Origin: an uncultured Xanthomonas sp. | GTDB lineage: Bacteria; Pseudomonadota; Gammaproteobacteria; Xanthomonadales; Xanthomonadaceae | DNA length: 64,000 bases | NCBI GenBank assembly: GCA_943912265.1 | Contig: CALTTS010000014.1 | Coordinates: 19,534 to 83,533, forward strand | Direction of reading: 5' to 3' | Shown: in pieces, positions 26,144 to 35,464 of the stretch | Numbering within the stretch: the stretch's first letter is position 1 | Layout of the letters: every line of letters starts with the position of its first letter | Position numbers and translations under genes: made by a program | Notes under the pieces: generated by a model | Database searches by the model: none | The model's input: the letters and a program-made list of their open reading frames with translations, nothing else | Told to the model about the DNA's origin: nothing

Positions 26144-26666
26144 TGCCGTGAAACCTCTTCGTTACCGAGGCATCCGTTTGCCGGCCCGCCGCCAGAGGCA
26201 AGGCGGCGCAGTGCTGTATGTCGCCCTGATCATGCTGATCCTGCTCGCGTTGATCGGCGTCGTGGGCATGCAGGTCACGGGCATGCAGGAGCGCATGGCG
26301 GCAAATTACCGCAGCGTCAATCTTGCCTTCCAGAATGCGGAAACCTGGGCACGGACCATCGAGGAAGGGATCGAGGCCAAAATCGGCTCCGGCAGCGGTA
26401 CGTACGTTGCCGACCAGGAAGTGTGTTCGCCCACGTTCGACCCCTTGAGCTGGGCGGACGGGAAAGATGCATCGCGCCCGCTCGCCGATTCGAACAGTGC
26501 GGTCTATACCCGCCGCATCGACCGGTGTTTCGCCGCTTCCAGCCGCCGCATCGGCGTCAAGGAAAACGAGGAAACCGGCAACATCTACGAAGTGGCGGTG
26601 CTCCGCAGCAACGATGCCACCAATCCGACGGCCAGTGCCGTCATCGACACCATCTTCATTCCCTGA
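26133..26666 (+). CDS. pilX: Type IV pilus assembly protein PilX
   Basis: A 177-residue PilX-type protein. The N-terminal motif RQGGAVLYVALIMLILLALIGVVGMQVTGMQERMAAN with an atypical prepilin signal lacking the FTLxE glutamate is normal for PilX. The following NAETWARTIEEGIE helix also fits. The ATG at 26133 lies inside pilW (11-base overlap) behind TTGAGGAACC; a GTG at 26148 is an alternative. It is 18 bases before pilY1. Confidence 0.86.
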   Translation: MGTDAVKPLRYRGIRLPARRQRQGGAVLYVALIMLILLALIGVVGMQVTGMQERMAANYRSVNLAFQNAETWARTIEEGIEAKIGSGSGTYVADQEVCSPTFDPLSWADGKDASRPLADSNSAVYTRRIDRCFAASSRRIGVKENEETGNIYEVAVLRSNDATNPTASAVIDTIFIP

Positions 26667-26684
26667 CGGGACGGCAAATACCTC

Positions 26685-29600
26685 ATGGCCATTCCATTCT
26701 GGTTCCGGTTTTCATTCCTGCTGCTGGTCTCGGCGCTGCTGCTCAGCCGGAGCATGGGCTTGTCGGCGACCGACGGGGATTACAACATCGCCACGAAGCC
26801 GCTGTATTCGGCAACGACCTACCCGCCGCTGATGATGCTGGTGATGTCGCGTGACGAGCAGCTGTTCAATAAGGCGTATTCGGATTACAGCAACCTGCAG
26901 GAAGGCGAAAAGGACGACACCGGTACGCTGGATGTCACGTATGACAACACGTTCGACTATGCCGGCTATTTCGATTCGGCGCTGTGCTATGCCTATTCAG
27001 GCGATGTGTTCAAGGCATCCGGGAAAGCCAACAATCACGTTTGCAGCGGCCAGTGGTCGGGGAATTTTCTCAATTGGGCGACGATGAGCCGCCTGGATAT
27101 CCTGCGTTATGTGATGTACGGCGGTACGCGCAGCACCGACAGCACGACACGGACCGTGCTGGAACGCGCCCCCATTCCGAACGACTTGCATGCATGGGTC
27201 AAGATCTATAAGGATAACGGGAGTTTTACTCCAAATAGCGGGACTTACTCTTTCTGTAATGCGACTTTCGGGGATGGCACTACCGGCGCTCCGCAGATGC
27301 GCATGGCCTCCGGTACGTATACCGAATGGGCGGCGGGCGAGAGCAGCCAGTGCAACACGGGCGGCAGCAACAATCCAGGTGCCACCACCGATTACACTGT
27401 GCGTGTCGATGTGTGCGGCAACGCGTCGGCGCGCGAATCCTTCTGTCGCCAGTACGGGGACGGTGCCAATACCTACTGGAAGCCGGCGGGCCTGCTCCAG
27501 CAGTATGGCGAGACCGGCAAGCTGCGCTTCGGTTTGATCAGCGGTTCGTATTCGGAGCCGCGCCGGGGCGGTGTGCTGCGACGGAACATCGGCCTCTTTA
27601 CCGGCAATAGTTCCGCGCCGTGCTCGAGCGATTCCACCACCGGCGGCATCGATGAAATCAACACGAAGACGGGGCAGTTCTGCTGGAAGATCGACGGTAC
27701 GCCCGCCGCCCTTGCCACCAGCGAAGGCATTATTCGCGCCATGGACAACTTCAGGTTGACCCAATGGAGTGGCGGCAGCTGGAAAGACTGCAATACCTAC
27801 GGCATTCTCAATCAGGAGATGAGGGACCACACGGGCGACAATCGGGCCTGTTCTGCCTGGGGCAATCCGCTGGCCGAAATGTATGGCGAAGCCTTGCGTT
27901 ATATTTCCGGGGCAGATGCGGCTACCAGCAATTTTGCGCACAACGTGACTAATGAACTATCCGGCCTGCCGATCAATGTCGCTTGGCGCGATCCGTATCG
28001 TAATTCCAGCCTGGGCGGCAATTCATATTGCGCTACGTGCAACATCCTCGTGCTGTCATCGGGGTTGCCGTCGTTCGATTCCGACAATCTTCCTTCTTCC
28101 GTGTCCGGCTTCGATGGCGCCGTAACGGCGACCAATTCGATAGGCATTACGGGCAATTATTTCGTCGGCCGGACTACGGGCTTGGTGAATGATACGAATT
28201 ATTCCGATTACTGCGTCTCCCAAGCGCTCAATGGCTTGGGCAAGGTGCTGGGCATCTGCCCCGATTCCCCCGCGACGGAAGGCAGCTATTTGATTGCAGG
28301 TTTGGCCAAGGATGCCAGAACCATGGACATCCGCAGTGCGCGTCCGCCAGCGGGGCGGCCGAGCGGCATGAAAAATACCGTGACCACCTATGCGGTGCAG
28401 ATGGCCGAGAGCTTGCCAAGCTTCAAGATACCGGTGGGCAGCGGTGAAATCACCTTGTCGCCCTTGTGCCAAGCCAACAGCGATGGCAATGCAAAGCCGA
28501 GCGATGGCGGTTGGCGAACCTGCTTCCTGGGCGATGTCAATATCGGTACCACCACGGCAACCATCAGCCCCAAATACGTTTATGGGAGGAACCTTGTCTA
28601 TTCGGGGGGAAGGCTTGTGGCCGGAAGCTACAAGCTAGTATGGGAAGACTCCTTGTGGGGAGGTGACCATGACAGCGATATGGTCACGATGATGAGCTTT
28701 TGCGTAGGTGCATTCTGCAACGTGAAGGGCAAGACGGAATACGATGGGATCACCCAAAATATCTGCTGGCGTTCTAGCTCGAGCGCATGCACTACCAGCC
28801 CTGCCAGCAATGAAGTCATGGTGAGGCTGGAGATTCTTTCGAAATATGCCGGTCATGCCATGCTGAACGGATTTACCATCACGGGCTCCAACGCCGACGG
28901 CGCCAAGCGCGATTTGTATGGCAATGGACATTTCGACTCGCTGTTGACCCAGACCATTGACACGCCCGACGGCTGGGGCATCCCCGTGGTCTATCGGTTC
29001 ACGCCCGGCAGCAATGCCAATGCCGGTGTTCTGGAGAATCCGCTTTGGTATGCAGCCAAATACGGCGGCACCGACAAAAGCGGCAACTGGGATGCGGACA
29101 ATGACGGCATTCCCGACGCCTACTTTCTGGCACACAATCCTTCCAAGCTGCAGGCTCGCCTCAGTGACATATTCGAGAAGGCGGCGGCGGGCAACGCAGT
29201 CACCGGCGGCGCCGCCGGTGGCGCGCGCATCAGCGCGAATTCGATGACCATCGAAACCACGTATGACCTGAAGGACGGCAGCAACAACGATTGGACCGGC
29301 AACATCAGCGGCGTGGCGGTGAATACCAACGGCAGCACCGGCGGGACGTTGTGGTCCGCGGCGGCTAAGATTCCCGCAGCCGGCAGCCGCAAGGTCTTCA
29401 TGGTCCGCACGCCTACCGTGAACGATGCCTCCACGGGAGCGGTGACCACTGCTGCCAGCGCGGCAAGCTTCTCGGCAACGGACCTGACCGGTGGCGATCG
29501 GGCCAGCAAGCTGGCGACCGTCGGCATGGGGACCATTCCGACCTGGTTCGGCAGCAGTCTGACCGTCGACGATTTCGTCAACTACATCAAGGGCGCGGCC

Positions 29601-31259
29601 ACCTATGAAAGACGCAATGGCGGAACCTTGCGCAATCGCGGCTCGGTGCTGGGCGACATCATCAATTCGTCGCCGGAGCTGGTATCGCCGCGTGACGATT
29701 TCGGCTACGGATACTGGTCCAGCTTCCCTTCCGTAACCTGGAAAAAGGATCTGGGCGACAGTTACAAGACGTATCTGGCCAACAAGAAGTCTTCGCGGAC
29801 CCCGATGGCCTACGTCGGTGCGAACGACGGCATGCTGCATGCCTTCACCGCCAGTGCGGACAGTTCCGGCGGCGAAGAATCCTTTGCATTCATTCCGGCA
29901 TCGTCGCGTGCGCATCTGGCCGATCTGGCCAGCCCGGATTACGACCACCGCTATTTCGTGGACGGGAGCCTGGTGGGGGCAGACGTGTCGTTCACGGCGG
30001 GTGGCGACTGGCACAGCGTGCTGATCGGCTCGGTCGGCGCCGGCGGCAAGTCCGTGTTCGCTCTGGATGTGTCGACTCCGGGCAGTTTCGATGGCAGCAA
30101 GGTGTTGTGGGAGCTGGACGGCACTGCGATCGACAACCTGGGCTACGTGCTCGGCAAGCCCGTGGTGGTGCCTATCAAGAAGACGGACGGTTCGCCGCGC
30201 TGGGTGGCGATCTTCGGCAATGGCGTGAACTCCGCCAGCGGTGCGCCCGTGCTGTTCGTCGTCGATATCCAAACCGGCGAGATACTGAGGCAACTCAAGC
30301 CCAGCGAGACCGGCTATGCCAGCAAGAACGGCCTGATGAACATCGCCCCGGTGGCGCTAAGGAACAGCGACGGGCTGGTGGATGCGGTTTATGGCGGCGA
30401 CATGCAGGGCAACCTGTGGAAGTTCGACCTGACGGCGGCCGATCCGGTCTCGTGGACCGTGGCCTTCGGTGGCAAGCCGCTGTTCAAGGCGCAATCCGCC
30501 GGCGGCACGCCGCAGCCGATTACAGGCGGCCTCGAAGTTTCGACCGGCCCCGGCGGTGGCGTGAGCATCTTCTTCGGCACGGGCCAATACTTTGCGGTGG
30601 GCGACAACCAGGTTCCGAGCAATCCGCCGGTGCAAAGCCTGTACGGCATCTGGGACCCGGATACTGCGACGAGCGGAACGGTATCCAGCCGCGATGAACT
30701 GGTGGGGCAGACCATCAGCAGCGGAACGACCTCCAGTGGTTATGTCACCCGCAATGTTTCACGCAACCAGGTCAGTTATGCGGCCAAGCGGGGCTGGTAT
30801 GTGGATCTGGTCGTCGCCGGCGCGGCGGATGGCGAGCGCTTCGTCGGGACGCCGCGCCTGCAGAACGGCCGCGTCATCTTCACCACGTTCGAGCCTGCTG
30901 GCGGATCGGATTGCTCGCCCAATGGCGGAACCAACTGGTTGTATGCGCTGAATCTGTTGAATGGCGCAGGCAGCATGTCCGGCATCACGACATCGCCTGC
31001 CGGCGACTCGGTCTGCACGGGCGAATGCGGTGCGATTTCCCTGAGCAAGGATGGCAAGAGCAGCCCGCCGGTCAAGGATACGGGCATCTTCATCCCGCCT
31101 CAGGGCAGCATCACCTGTGATCCCACCGATTCGGAGGCGGATTGCGCCGGGAAGAAGCTTGCCGCGGAAAAGTGCACCTTCGTGCTGAGGGCGCCGGGTG
31201 CGGATCCGCTGTATCTGCCACGTCCATGTGGACGTCAGTCGTGGCGGCAAGTCCGATGA
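26685..31259 (+). CDS. pilY1: Type IV pilus tip protein PilY1
   Basis: A 1524-residue secreted pilus-tip protein with a signal peptide (about residues 1-26), a long variable N-terminal half and a C-terminal PilY1 beta-propeller beginning near NSSPELVSPRDDFG and MAYVGANDGMLHAF (residue 1041 onward). A calcium-binding-type loop DADNDGIPDAYF lies at residues 803-814. In Pseudomonas and Neisseria PilY1/PilC controls pilus extension, retraction, adhesion and surface sensing. The C-terminus CTFVLRAPGADPLYLPRPCGRQSW has a conserved cysteine pair. The segment around 27.2-28.9 kb is less GC-rich than the rest, as expected for a variable adhesive part. Shares the operon with the minor pilins. Confidence 0.93.
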   Translation: MAIPFWFRFSFLLLVSALLLSRSMGLSATDGDYNIATKPLYSATTYPPLMMLVMSRDEQLFNKAYSDYSNLQEGEKDDTGTLDVTYDNTFDYAGYFDSALCYAYSGDVFKASGKANNHVCSGQWSGNFLNWATMSRLDILRYVMYGGTRSTDSTTRTVLERAPIPNDLHAWVKIYKDNGSFTPNSGTYSFCNATFGDGTTGAPQMRMASGTYTEWAAGESSQCNTGGSNNPGATTDYTVRVDVCGNASARESFCRQYGDGANTYWKPAGLLQQYGETGKLRFGLISGSYSEPRRGGVLRRNIGLFTGNSSAPCSSDSTTGGIDEINTKTGQFCWKIDGTPAALATSEGIIRAMDNFRLTQWSGGSWKDCNTYGILNQEMRDHTGDNRACSAWGNPLAEMYGEALRYISGADAATSNFAHNVTNELSGLPINVAWRDPYRNSSLGGNSYCATCNILVLSSGLPSFDSDNLPSSVSGFDGAVTATNSIGITGNYFVGRTTGLVNDTNYSDYCVSQALNGLGKVLGICPDSPATEGSYLIAGLAKDARTMDIRSARPPAGRPSGMKNTVTTYAVQMAESLPSFKIPVGSGEITLSPLCQANSDGNAKPSDGGWRTCFLGDVNIGTTTATISPKYVYGRNLVYSGGRLVAGSYKLVWEDSLWGGDHDSDMVTMMSFCVGAFCNVKGKTEYDGITQNICWRSSSSACTTSPASNEVMVRLEILSKYAGHAMLNGFTITGSNADGAKRDLYGNGHFDSLLTQTIDTPDGWGIPVVYRFTPGSNANAGVLENPLWYAAKYGGTDKSGNWDADNDGIPDAYFLAHNPSKLQARLSDIFEKAAAGNAVTGGAAGGARISANSMTIETTYDLKDGSNNDWTGNISGVAVNTNGSTGGTLWSAAAKIPAAGSRKVFMVRTPTVNDASTGAVTTAASAASFSATDLTGGDRASKLATVGMGTIPTWFGSSLTVDDFVNYIKGAATYERRNGGTLRNRGSVLGDIINSSPELVSPRDDFGYGYWSSFPSVTWKKDLGDSYKTYLANKKSSRTPMAYVGANDGMLHAFTASADSSGGEESFAFIPASSRAHLADLASPDYDHRYFVDGSLVGADVSFTAGGDWHSVLIGSVGAGGKSVFALDVSTPGSFDGSKVLWELDGTAIDNLGYVLGKPVVVPIKKTDGSPRWVAIFGNGVNSASGAPVLFVVDIQTGEILRQLKPSETGYASKNGLMNIAPVALRNSDGLVDAVYGGDMQGNLWKFDLTAADPVSWTVAFGGKPLFKAQSAGGTPQPITGGLEVSTGPGGGVSIFFGTGQYFAVGDNQVPSNPPVQSLYGIWDPDTATSGTVSSRDELVGQTISSGTTSSGYVTRNVSRNQVSYAAKRGWYVDLVVAGAADGERFVGTPRLQNGRVIFTTFEPAGGSDCSPNGGTNWLYALNLLNGAGSMSGITTSPAGDSVCTGECGAISLSKDGKSSPPVKDTGIFIPPQGSITCDPTDSEADCAGKKLAAEKCTFVLRAPGADPLYLPRPCGRQSWRQVR

Positions 31260-31324
31260 AGTGCAATGAAGCCGATGTCCATCGCTGCCACCGGTTGGAC
31301 AGCGGCCATGAGAGGAGCTTGTCA

Positions 31325-31729
31325 ATGAAGCGCACGGCAGCAGGTTTCACCTTGATCGAATTGATGATCACAGTCGCGGTGGTGGCGATCCTGGCGGCGA
31401 TTGCCTACCCGTCCTACCAGGATCAGATACGGAAGTCGCGGCGGGCGCAGGCCAAGGCGGATCTGGTGGAGCTGGCCCAGCTGGCCGAGCGGTTCCACAC
31501 GGTGAACAACACCTATGCCGGCTGGACTCTGCCGTTCAGCCAGTCTCCGCGTGATGGCACGTCGCATTACGGGCTGGCCTTGTCCGATACCGGAGCTGCA
31601 AAGTTCACGCTCACGGCGACCCCGGCCGGCGATCAAGCCAAGGACAAGTGCGGGACGCTGACCTTGAACCAGGCAGGGGTCAAGGGCTCAGGCAGTGATG
31701 GAACCACGCACGATCCCGATTGCTTCTGA
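31325..31729 (+). CDS. pilE: Type IV pilus minor pilin PilE
   Basis: A 134-residue prepilin with MKRTAAG then FTLIELMITVAVVAILAAIAYPSYQDQIRKSRRAQAKADL, the canonical PilE N-terminal helix, and a C-terminal disulfide loop (KDKCGTLTLN ... DPDCF). The start follows GAGAGGAGCTTGTC. It is the last gene of the minor-pilin operon, 65 bases after pilY1, and is followed by a strong terminator. Confidence 0.9.
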   Translation: MKRTAAGFTLIELMITVAVVAILAAIAYPSYQDQIRKSRRAQAKADLVELAQLAERFHTVNNTYAGWTLPFSQSPRDGTSHYGLALSDTGAAKFTLTATPAGDQAKDKCGTLTLNQAGVKGSGSDGTTHDPDCF

Positions 31730-31785
31730 CCCTTGCTGCCCGCAAGGCGAGCGGGTGGCGGCCACTCCCGCAATGCCTTGAAATG

Positions 31786-31818
31786 GAAAGGGCTGCGATT
31801 TCTCGCAGCCCTTTCTTT
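31786..31818 (+). terminator. Terminator of the minor-pilin operon
   Basis: A perfect 13-bp stem GAAAGGGCTGCGA / TCGCAGCCCTTTC with a TTTC loop and TTT tail, just before the convergent tRNA-Asn. Confidence 0.88.
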
Positions 31819-31821
31819 ATC

Positions 31822-31898
31822 TGGCGCCCGAAGTTGGACTCGAACCAACGACCCCCTGATTAACAGTCAAGTGCTCTAACCGGCTGAGCTATTCGGGC
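31822..31898 (-). tRNA. tRNA-Asn (GTT)
   Basis: A 77-base minus-strand tRNA including an encoded CCA. The acceptor stem pairs GCCCGAA with TTCGGGC, the anticodon loop reads CTGTTAA with anticodon GTT, and the T loop is GTTCGAGTC. Confidence 0.98.
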
Positions 31899-31907
31899 GG
31901 GATGTGC

Positions 31908-31936
31908 ATTATAGGTGGGAACGGGGCAGTGGGCAA
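31908..31936 (-). promoter_or_regulatory. tRNA-Asn promoter
   Basis: On the minus strand TTGCCC (31936-31931), a 17-base spacer and a perfect TATAAT (31913-31908), 10 bases upstream of the mature tRNA 5' end. Confidence 0.75.
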
Positions 31937-31953
31937 CATGGCCGTGGCGGCCA

Positions 31954-32478
31954 TCAGGTGGATGGGCAGGCCTGTGTGCCCGGTGTGCGGGTCATGCGGA
32001 TGCGGCCCCAGTTGTTGACGATGACTTCTCCCCGCAACCGTCCGTTTCCGCAGACATGCACCGTGATGTTGCTGCCGCTGCTGCGGCCATCGGGAAGGAA
32101 GCGCACGTAGCGGCGTCCGCTGGAAGATACGAGGCGGATAGAACGGTGGAAGGGCGAGTTGGTGCTGCGGAGTATGTCGCCAGGCTGGGGCGGCGGCTGT
32201 CGCCGCTCACGGTAGACCATCCATCCCGGACTCCAGTCCCAGCTGTCGAGACATGTTCCGCCGCCTTGTGAGGGGCAGACCGAGACGGGCATGCCATGGG
32301 TGATGGCGGCGTTGCGGGCATGGGCGAAGGTGGCCGCAACCAGGTTCAGCGCGGCATTGGTGCGCTGGCGCTCCAGCGCGCCTTGAAACGCGGGCAACCC
32401 GAGCGCTGCCCCGATGCTGACGATGGCCATGGCGATCAGGGATTCCGGCAGGCTGAAGCCCCTGTTGCTTTTTCGCAT
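31954..32478 (-). CDS. Second FimT/GspH-type pseudopilin
   Basis: A 174-residue prepilin-like protein. The class III signal MRKSNRG is followed by FSLPESLIAMAIVSIGAALGLPAF; proline replaces the usual isoleucine two residues before the conserved glutamate, as in several FimT proteins. A GspH-type domain with four cysteines follows (SVCPSQGGGTCLDSW and VHVCGNGR). It lies on the strand opposite to the pilin operon, separated by tRNA-Asn, and has its own transcription. Its job, pilus tip or DNA uptake, is inferred only from family. Confidence 0.82.
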   Translation of the reverse strand: MRKSNRGFSLPESLIAMAIVSIGAALGLPAFQGALERQRTNAALNLVAATFAHARNAAITHGMPVSVCPSQGGGTCLDSWDWSPGWMVYRERRQPPPQPGDILRSTNSPFHRSIRLVSSSGRRYVRFLPDGRSSGSNITVHVCGNGRLRGEVIVNNWGRIRMTRTPGTQACPST

Positions 32479-32599
32479 GTCTCACTCCTGGCGGTAGCGT
32501 GCGGTGCCAATCTCGATGAATCCGGGATGACGTCGCATCGGCAGTGAGGCAGGTGCGCGGTAGGGAAATCCTGTACGCGGTCGTCGGCGTGCCGGCGGC

Positions 32600-32605
32600 T
32601 ATACT
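32600..32605 (+). promoter_or_regulatory. uvrB -10 box candidate
   Basis: TATACT 28 bases before the uvrB start; no clear -35 hexamer. No SOS (LexA) box was recognised nearby. Confidence 0.4.
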
Positions 32606-32632
32606 GGCCAGTCGCGCAAGACGGGCAGGAAG

Positions 32633-34657
32633 ATGAGCGACCGGTTCCAACTCGTGTCCCCGTACCAGCCTTCAGGCGACCAGCCGCAGGCGATCGCGAA
32701 GCTCGTGCAGGGCTTCGAGGCCGGCATCGCCAAGCAGGTGATGCTGGGCGTGACCGGCTCGGGCAAGACCTACACCATCGCCAACATCGTGCAGCAGATC
32801 CAGGTGCCCACGCTGGTGATGGCGCCGAACAAGACCCTGGCCGCGCAGCTGTACGGCGAGTTCAAGCGCTTCTTCCCGCACAACGCGGTGGAGTACTTCG
32901 TCAGCTACTACGACTACTACCAGCCCGAGGCCTACGTGCCGGCGTCGGACACCTTCATCGAGAAGGACAGTTCGATCAACGAGCACATCGAGCAGATGCG
33001 CCTTGCGGCCACCAAAACTCTGTTGTCGCGGCGTGATGCGCTGGTGGTGGCGACGGTGTCGGCGATCTACGGCCTCGGCGCGCCGGAGGACTACCTGTCG
33101 CTGCGCCTGATCCTGTCGGTGGGCGAGCACGTTGACCAGCGCAAGCTGATCCGGCACCTGACCGACCTGCAGTACTCGCGCAACGAATACGAGCTGCACC
33201 GCGGCACGTTCCGCGTGCATGGCGAGGTGATCGACGTGTTCCCGGCCGAGTCGGAGACCGAGGCGCTGCGCATCGAGCTGTTCGACGGCGACGTGGAGCA
33301 GCTGAGCCTGTTCGACCCGCTCACCGGCGAGACGCTGCGCAAGCTGCAGCGCTACACCGTCTACCCGAAGACGCACTACGCCACCACGCGCGAGCGCACG
33401 CTGGCGGCCATCGAGACGATCAAGGTGGAGCTGAAGGAGCGGCTGGAGCAGCTGTATTCGCAGAACAAGCTGCTGGAGGCGCAGCGGCTGGCGCAGCGCA
33501 CCCAGTTCGACCTGGAGATGATGGCCGAGGTGGGCTATTGCTCGGGCATCGAGAACTACTCGCGGCACCTGACCGGCAAGGCGCCGGGCGAGCCGCCGCC
33601 GACCCTGTTCGATTACCTGCCGGCCGATGCGCTGCTGGTGTGCGACGAGTCGCACGTGACCATTCCGCAGATCGGCGCGATGTACAAGGGCGACCGCTCG
33701 CGCAAGGAGACGCTGGTGGAATTCGGTTTCCGCCTGCCTTCCGCGCTGGACAACCGGCCGCTGCGCTTCGAGGAATGGGAGGCGCGTTCGCCCCGCAGCA
33801 TCTACGTGTCGGCCACGCCGGGCCCGTACGAGCTGCGCGAGGCGGGCGACGAGATCGTCGAGCTGGTGGTGCGGCCGACCGGACTGGTAGACCCGCAGGT
33901 CGAGATCCGCCCGGTGGCCACGCAGGTGGACGACCTGATGTCCGAGGCCAACGCGCGCATTGCGATGGGCGACCGCGTGCTGGTCACCACGCTGACCAAG
34001 AAGATGGCCGAGAACCTCACCGAGTACCTCGGCGAGCACGGCATCAAGGTGCGCTACCTGCACTCGGACGTGGACACGGTGGAGCGCGTGGAAATCCTGC
34101 GCGACCTGCGGCTGGGCAAGTTCGACGTGCTGGTGGGCATCAACCTGCTGCGCGAGGGCCTGGACATGCCCGAGGTGTCGCTGGTGGCGATCCTCGATGC
34201 CGACAAGGAGGGCTTCCTGCGCTCGGCCGGTTCGCTGATCCAGACCATCGGCCGCGCGGCGCGCAACGTGCGCGGCAAGGCCATCCTGTACGCGGACACC
34301 ATCACCCGTTCGATGCGCGCCGCCATCGACGAGACCGACCGCCGCCGCGAACGGCAGGTGGCTTACAACGCCGAGCACGGCATCGTGCCGCAATCGGTGG
34401 CCAAGCCGATCACCGACATCCTCGAGGGCGCGCATTCCGACGCTTCGGGCGGCTCGAAGTCCGGGCGCGGCAGGGAGCGCCGGGTGGCCGAACCGGCCGC
34501 CGACTACGTGGCGGGCCTCGGTCCGGCCGAACTGGCGGCCAGGCTCAGCGCGCTGGAACAGCAGATGTACCAGCACGCGCGCGACCTGGAATTCGAGGAG
34601 GCCGCGCGCCTGCGCGACCAGATCCACCGCCTGCGCGAGGCCGGGCTGGGCGGCTGA
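32633..34657 (+). CDS. uvrB: Excinuclease ABC subunit B
   Basis: A 674-residue helicase-like subunit of the UvrABC nucleotide excision repair complex; it receives DNA from UvrA2, verifies damage and recruits UvrC. The Walker A motif is GVTGSGKTYT near residue 40, the beta-hairpin region is YYDYYQPEAYVP, the DEAD-type box is CDESHVT, the helicase motif VI region is QTIGRAARNVRGKAILYAD, and a C-terminal UVR domain (LEQQMYQHARDLEFEEAARLRDQI) contacts UvrC. Length and order are normal. Confidence 0.98.
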   Translation: MSDRFQLVSPYQPSGDQPQAIAKLVQGFEAGIAKQVMLGVTGSGKTYTIANIVQQIQVPTLVMAPNKTLAAQLYGEFKRFFPHNAVEYFVSYYDYYQPEAYVPASDTFIEKDSSINEHIEQMRLAATKTLLSRRDALVVATVSAIYGLGAPEDYLSLRLILSVGEHVDQRKLIRHLTDLQYSRNEYELHRGTFRVHGEVIDVFPAESETEALRIELFDGDVEQLSLFDPLTGETLRKLQRYTVYPKTHYATTRERTLAAIETIKVELKERLEQLYSQNKLLEAQRLAQRTQFDLEMMAEVGYCSGIENYSRHLTGKAPGEPPPTLFDYLPADALLVCDESHVTIPQIGAMYKGDRSRKETLVEFGFRLPSALDNRPLRFEEWEARSPRSIYVSATPGPYELREAGDEIVELVVRPTGLVDPQVEIRPVATQVDDLMSEANARIAMGDRVLVTTLTKKMAENLTEYLGEHGIKVRYLHSDVDTVERVEILRDLRLGKFDVLVGINLLREGLDMPEVSLVAILDADKEGFLRSAGSLIQTIGRAARNVRGKAILYADTITRSMRAAIDETDRRRERQVAYNAEHGIVPQSVAKPITDILEGAHSDASGGSKSGRGRERRVAEPAADYVAGLGPAELAARLSALEQQMYQHARDLEFEEAARLRDQIHRLREAGLGG

Positions 34658-34678
34658 ACCGCCGGCGCGGCGGAGCGG

Positions 34679-34708
34679 TTGTGTGCCGGCCCGGAAGCAG
34701 GCTAGAAT
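34679..34708 (+). promoter_or_regulatory. tRNA-Val promoter
   Basis: TTGTGT (34679-34684), an 18-base spacer and TAGAAT (34703-34708), 28 bases before the tRNA. Confidence 0.65.
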
Positions 34709-34736
34709 GCGCGCCCCTGCACGGGGCAGATACACC

Positions 34737-34811
34737 GGGCGGTTAGCTCAGCGGTAGAGCACTACCTTGACATGGTAGGGGTCACAGGTTCGAACCCTGT
34801 ACCGCCCACCA
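34737..34811 (+). tRNA. tRNA-Val (GAC)
   Basis: A 75-base tRNA including an encoded CCA. The acceptor GGGCGGT pairs with ACCGCCC; the anticodon stem CTACC/GGTAG encloses the loop TTGACAT with anticodon GAC. Confidence 0.98.
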
Positions 34812-35164
34812 CTCCGGACCAGGCAATACAAGGTTCCGGGTGGCTTCACGATCATCGATGCGATCTCCGCTGACCCCAAGGTGACCCTGGTGGATCGGGG
34901 TAAGCGCGGTTGCGTATCGATCGTTTCCTGCCGATCCGCGCGTGGCGAACGCAGTCGCGCTCCCGTCGCCTGCCATCACGCGGGCTTGCCGGCACGTGGA
35001 CGCGGAATTACGCCCACGGATGCTGCGATGGCCCTGTCGAGTTCCCGAGCAGAGGTCATCATGCCGCGCATTTCGATAGGCATCCCGTCCGGCCATGCGC
35101 TCCGTGCGTGCGGACATGGCGCCTGCCGGGCCGGCCGCGGGCGCCCGTCGCCGAGGGGCGGCGC
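34812..35164. other. Intergenic region without a recognised gene
   Basis: 353 bases between tRNA-Val and the DUF3606 gene. Several frames are open, but none has a family resemblance or good start site; no terminator with a T tract was found after the tRNA. Confidence 0.4.
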
Positions 35165-35398
35165 ATGAGCCGGCGCAATCCCGGTCCGGAGCCGACGCCG
35201 CCGGATACCGAGCCCGTGTCGGAGAACGTCGATTCGCGTGGCCGTCCGCGGGATCCGGAACGGGTCGATGTCAACGATGAGTGGGAGCTGCGCTACTGGG
35301 CCCGGGAGCTCGGCTTGACGGAAGACCAGTTGCGCACGGCGGTGCGCGAGCTCGGCGACCTGGTCACGCGCCTGCGCCAGTACACGCCGCCGCACTGA
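35165..35398 (+). CDS. DUF3606 family small protein
   Basis: A 77-residue protein. After a proline-rich N-terminus, the C-terminal half RVDVNDEWELRYWARELGLTEDQLRTAVRELG matches the DUF3606 pattern, a small helical domain of unknown function, often encoded with general-stress genes. The ATG at 35165 is in a poor ribosome-site context (GAGGGGCGGCGC). It opens a run of small genes up to 37.4 kb. Confidence 0.72.
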   Translation: MSRRNPGPEPTPPDTEPVSENVDSRGRPRDPERVDVNDEWELRYWARELGLTEDQLRTAVRELGDLVTRLRQYTPPH

Positions 35399-35464
35399 AA
35401 GGCGGGCTCCCGGCCCTATCCGATGCCGGTCCGCCGGCATGACCGAAGCGATATCGGGGCGTTC

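Noticed and set aside
27312..27323. A fourth operator-like site GTACGTATAC
   Set aside because: It lies inside pilY1, lacks the full ATACGTAT core and has no promoter elements.
34782..35117. A 111-residue minus-strand frame ending WWAVQGSNL
   Set aside because: The ending is the well-known translation artefact of the tRNA antisense strand; the rest has no family resemblance.
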